NCBI GenBank assembly: GCA_900546575.1
Contig: URDM01000101.1
Span: 1-8,103, forward strand
Origin: an uncultured Prevotella sp.
Lineage (GTDB): Bacteria > Bacteroidota > Bacteroidia > Bacteroidales > Bacteroidaceae
Reading direction: 5' to 3'
Length of the DNA stretch: 8,103 bases
A model generated the notes under the pieces. It was given only the letters and a program-made list of their open reading frames with translations, was not told the origin of the DNA and did not search any database. The translations under genes were made by a program, and so were the position numbers. This document shows positions 6,859 through 8,103 of this stretch, piece after piece. Numbering within the stretch: the first letter of the stretch is position 1; each line of letters starts with the position of its first letter.

Positions 6859-6868
6859 AATTCAAATT

Positions 6869-7642
6869 ATGATAAGTGATAAAGCATACATAGCTCCGGG
6901 TGCAAAGATTGGCAAGAACGTTACAATCTATCCGTTTGCCTACATCGAGGACGGTGTTGAAATAGGCGACGACTGCATCATCTTCCCATACGTCAGCATC
7001 ATGCGTGGCACTAAGATGGGACGTGGCAACAAGGTATATCAGAACACAGTGCTTGGCGCAGAGCCGCAGGACTTCAACTATACTGGTGCTGACACTCGCC
7101 TTGTTATTGGCGATGAGAACATTTTCCGTGAGAATGTGGTGGTCAATCGCGCTACATTCGCCGAAGGCGAGACACGCATCGGCAACCGCAACTTCTTCAT
7201 GGAGGGTGTTCATATATCACACGACACCAAGGTAGACGACTACGTTACGTTCGGTTATGGTACTAAGGTAGCCGGTGACTGCGAGATTCACAGCGCAGCC
7301 ATCTTCTCGTCAGGTGTCATCTTGAATGCCAACGTGCGCATCGGTGGTGCTTCAATGGTCACCAGTGGTGTACGCATCTCGAAGGATGTTCCTCCGTTCA
7401 TCGTAGCTACCGACAATCCCGTGCGCTACGGTGGTGTCAACGAGACACTGCTCAAGTCGTCTAACACTACCGACAAGGTAATCAGCCATATCGCAAATGC
7501 CTATCGTCTGGTGTTCCACGGACAGACCAGCGTGTTCGATGCAATCAATCAGATTAAGGAACAGGTGCCTCCTGGAAAGGAGATCAACGCTATCGTCAAA
7601 TTTCTTGAGGATAGCAAGCTGGGTATAATAAGCAAGATATAA
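6869..7642 (+). CDS. lpxA: Acyl-ACP:UDP-N-acetylglucosamine O-acyltransferase (LpxA family), possibly divergent paralog
   Basis: The 257-residue product is a left-handed parallel beta-helix acyltransferase. LpxA moves a 3-hydroxyacyl chain from ACP to O3 of UDP-GlcNAc, the first step of lipid A synthesis, in the cytoplasm. Hexapeptide turns run from about 1 to 180 (IAPGAKIG, VEIGDD, TRIGNRN), followed by an alpha-helical C-terminal domain (about 190-257). LpxA features include GAEPQDF (63-69), RENVVVNRAT (87-96) and MEGVHISHD (111-119); His118 matches catalytic H125 of E. coli and His115 matches H122. By hand alignment E. coli H144, H160 and K76 are replaced by Asp137, Asn153 and Asn70, and chain-length-ruler G173 by Ser166. 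No lpxC-fabZ gene is adjacent, though lpxA usually follows it in Bacteroidetes. The start at 6869 gives normal family length; an upstream in-frame ATG at 6767 would only add 34 residues of translated repeat. Confidence 0.88.
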   Translation: MISDKAYIAPGAKIGKNVTIYPFAYIEDGVEIGDDCIIFPYVSIMRGTKMGRGNKVYQNTVLGAEPQDFNYTGADTRLVIGDENIFRENVVVNRATFAEGETRIGNRNFFMEGVHISHDTKVDDYVTFGYGTKVAGDCEIHSAAIFSSGVILNANVRIGGASMVTSGVRISKDVPPFIVATDNPVRYGGVNETLLKSSNTTDKVISHIANAYRLVFHGQTSVFDAINQIKEQVPPGKEINAIVKFLEDSKLGIISKI

Positions 7643-7691
7643 AAAGCATTTTCATACCTTTTATATATTAGTGTTGTTATTTCAAAAGAAA

Positions 7692-7734
7692 GCGGCAAGG
7701 TTGACGTGATGTCAATCTTGCCGCGTTGCTTTTT
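7692..7734 (+). terminator. Rho-independent terminator after lpxA
   Basis: GCGGCAAGGTTGAC (7692-7705) pairs with GTCAATCTTGCCGC (7711-7724): 14 pairs with one G-U wobble and a 5-nt loop GTGAT. It is followed by GTTGC and five T at 7730-7734. The A/G-rich AAAG at 7689-7692 can add pairs with the CTTT at 7729-7732, making it partly bidirectional. It is 49 bp past the lpxA stop and is the only strong terminator in the window, so the efflux genes and lpxA may share a transcript. Confidence 0.92.
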
Positions 7735-7750
7735 AAGGCCACCTATATGT

Positions 7751-7762
7751 GCAAACGTTTGC
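7751..7762 (+). promoter_or_regulatory. LacI/PurR-type operator-like palindrome
   Basis: GCAAACGTTTGC is a perfect 12-bp palindrome with a central CG. It is identical to the core of the E. coli PurR operator and has the form bound by many LacI-family regulators. It lies 56 bp upstream of the -7 box at 7819, roughly position -80, more suited to activation or looping than to direct blocking. Which protein binds it in this organism is unknown; the sequence match is direct, the role is inference. Confidence 0.5.
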
Positions 7763-7818
7763 GCAATTTACATGTGGATTTTCCATAAAAATCATATACG
7801 GGCTTTTGATAATAGTCA

Positions 7819-7826
7819 TATCTTTG
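7819..7826 (+). promoter_or_regulatory. Bacteroidetes-type promoter -7 box for the DUF3575-like gene
   Basis: TATCTTTG fits TAnnTTTG and is followed by GCA, as in the box at 181-188. Transcription would start near 7833, giving a leader of about 125 nt before the ATG at 7958. No TTTG lies at the standard -33 distance; the TTTTG at 7804-7808 is too close. Its place just after a terminator and before a gene supports it. Confidence 0.6.
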
Positions 7827-7957
7827 CATCGTAAAACGACACAAAACCTTGGTTAAGACAATAAACTGAGGAACACAAAAACATTCATAACGGATGCTTT
7901 ACGAGAAACGGAAATACTTAAACCGACTATATAAAAACTTATAATAAAAGCCTAAAT

Positions 7958-8103
7958 ATGATGAAGCATATTTACATATTCGTATTGGCAATGATGATGC
8001 TCGCAACGTCGGGCACAGCAACTGCGCAGGACGTGGCATTGAAGACCAACCTCTTGGGTTGGGCTACAACATCGCTCAATGCAGGTGTTGAGATAGGCAC
8101 TGC
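7958..8103 (+). CDS. Secreted DUF3575-like protein, N-terminal part (runs off the window)
   Basis: Only the first 48 codons are present. The product begins with a signal peptide: MMKH, a hydrophobic stretch with several Met, then SGTATA followed by QD, a likely signal peptidase I site after residue 23. The mature start, VALKTNLLGWATTSLNAGVE, has the form seen at the start of DUF3575 proteins of Bacteroidetes (LKTNLL, then N-x-G-x-E), which are predicted envelope beta-barrel proteins often placed near Mfa/Fim fimbrial genes. The start could be 7958 or the next codon at 7961. Its own promoter and the terminator upstream make it a separate unit from lpxA. The family call rests on a short segment. 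Confidence 0.7.
   Translation, partial: MMKHIYIFVLAMMMLATSGTATAQDVALKTNLLGWATTSLNAGVEIGT

Larger units (their letters stand above)
7643..7957 (+). other. Intergenic region: terminator, operator-like site and promoter
   Basis: No gene is seen in these 315 bp. In order it holds a short A/T-rich stretch after the lpxA stop, an intrinsic terminator, a LacI/PurR-type palindrome, a -7 box, and a leader of about 125 nt before the last gene. No repeats of the kinds found in the earlier gaps occur here, which sets this unit apart from the efflux-lpxA block. Confidence 0.8.

Noticed and set aside
6767..6868. N-terminal extension of 34 residues for the LpxA protein
   Set aside because: It is translated tandem repeat, adds nothing like an LpxA domain, and the 257-residue form starting at 6869 has the normal family length and begins MISDKAYIAP like other LpxA proteins.

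Overview
The window looks like part of a chromosome from a Bacteroidales bacterium, probably Prevotellaceae. The supporting evidence is: lipoprotein-type adaptor and outer-membrane efflux genes; an LpxA of Bacteroidetes type; the start of a DUF3575-type protein; no Shine-Dalgarno sequences but A/T-rich stretches before the start codons; and promoter -7 boxes of the Bacteroidetes form TAnnTTTG. The genus is inferred from overall style, not from a marker gene.

All genes read rightwards. A leader with a -7 box and overlapping palindromes (about 140-348) precedes a complete tripartite RND efflux system: a periplasmic adaptor lipoprotein (349-1551), an inner-membrane HAE-1/AcrB-type proton antiporter (1663-4914) and a TolC/OprM-type outer-membrane lipoprotein (5217-6602). 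Together these would form a pump spanning the envelope. Next comes an LpxA-family UDP-GlcNAc acyltransferase (6869-7642), whose usual role is the first step of lipid A synthesis. A strong intrinsic terminator (7692-7734) closes this block. A new unit then begins with a LacI/PurR-like palindrome, a second TAnnTTTG box and a secreted DUF3575-like protein that runs off the right edge.

The unusual part is the DNA between the genes. The gaps are long for an operon (111, 302 and 266 bp) and are packed with short-period A/T-rich words around small GC-rich hairpins. A perfect 77-bp inverted repeat (1-77 and 5041-5117) brackets the promoter, adaptor and permease but leaves the outer-membrane gene outside. 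The gap before lpxA carries two 31-bp direct repeats with one hairpin core, then two tandem 54-bp units with another core in the opposite orientation. These run directly into the lpxA start codon. The LpxA itself keeps the catalytic histidine but seems to have lost other conserved active-site residues, so it may be a divergent paralog and not the housekeeping enzyme.
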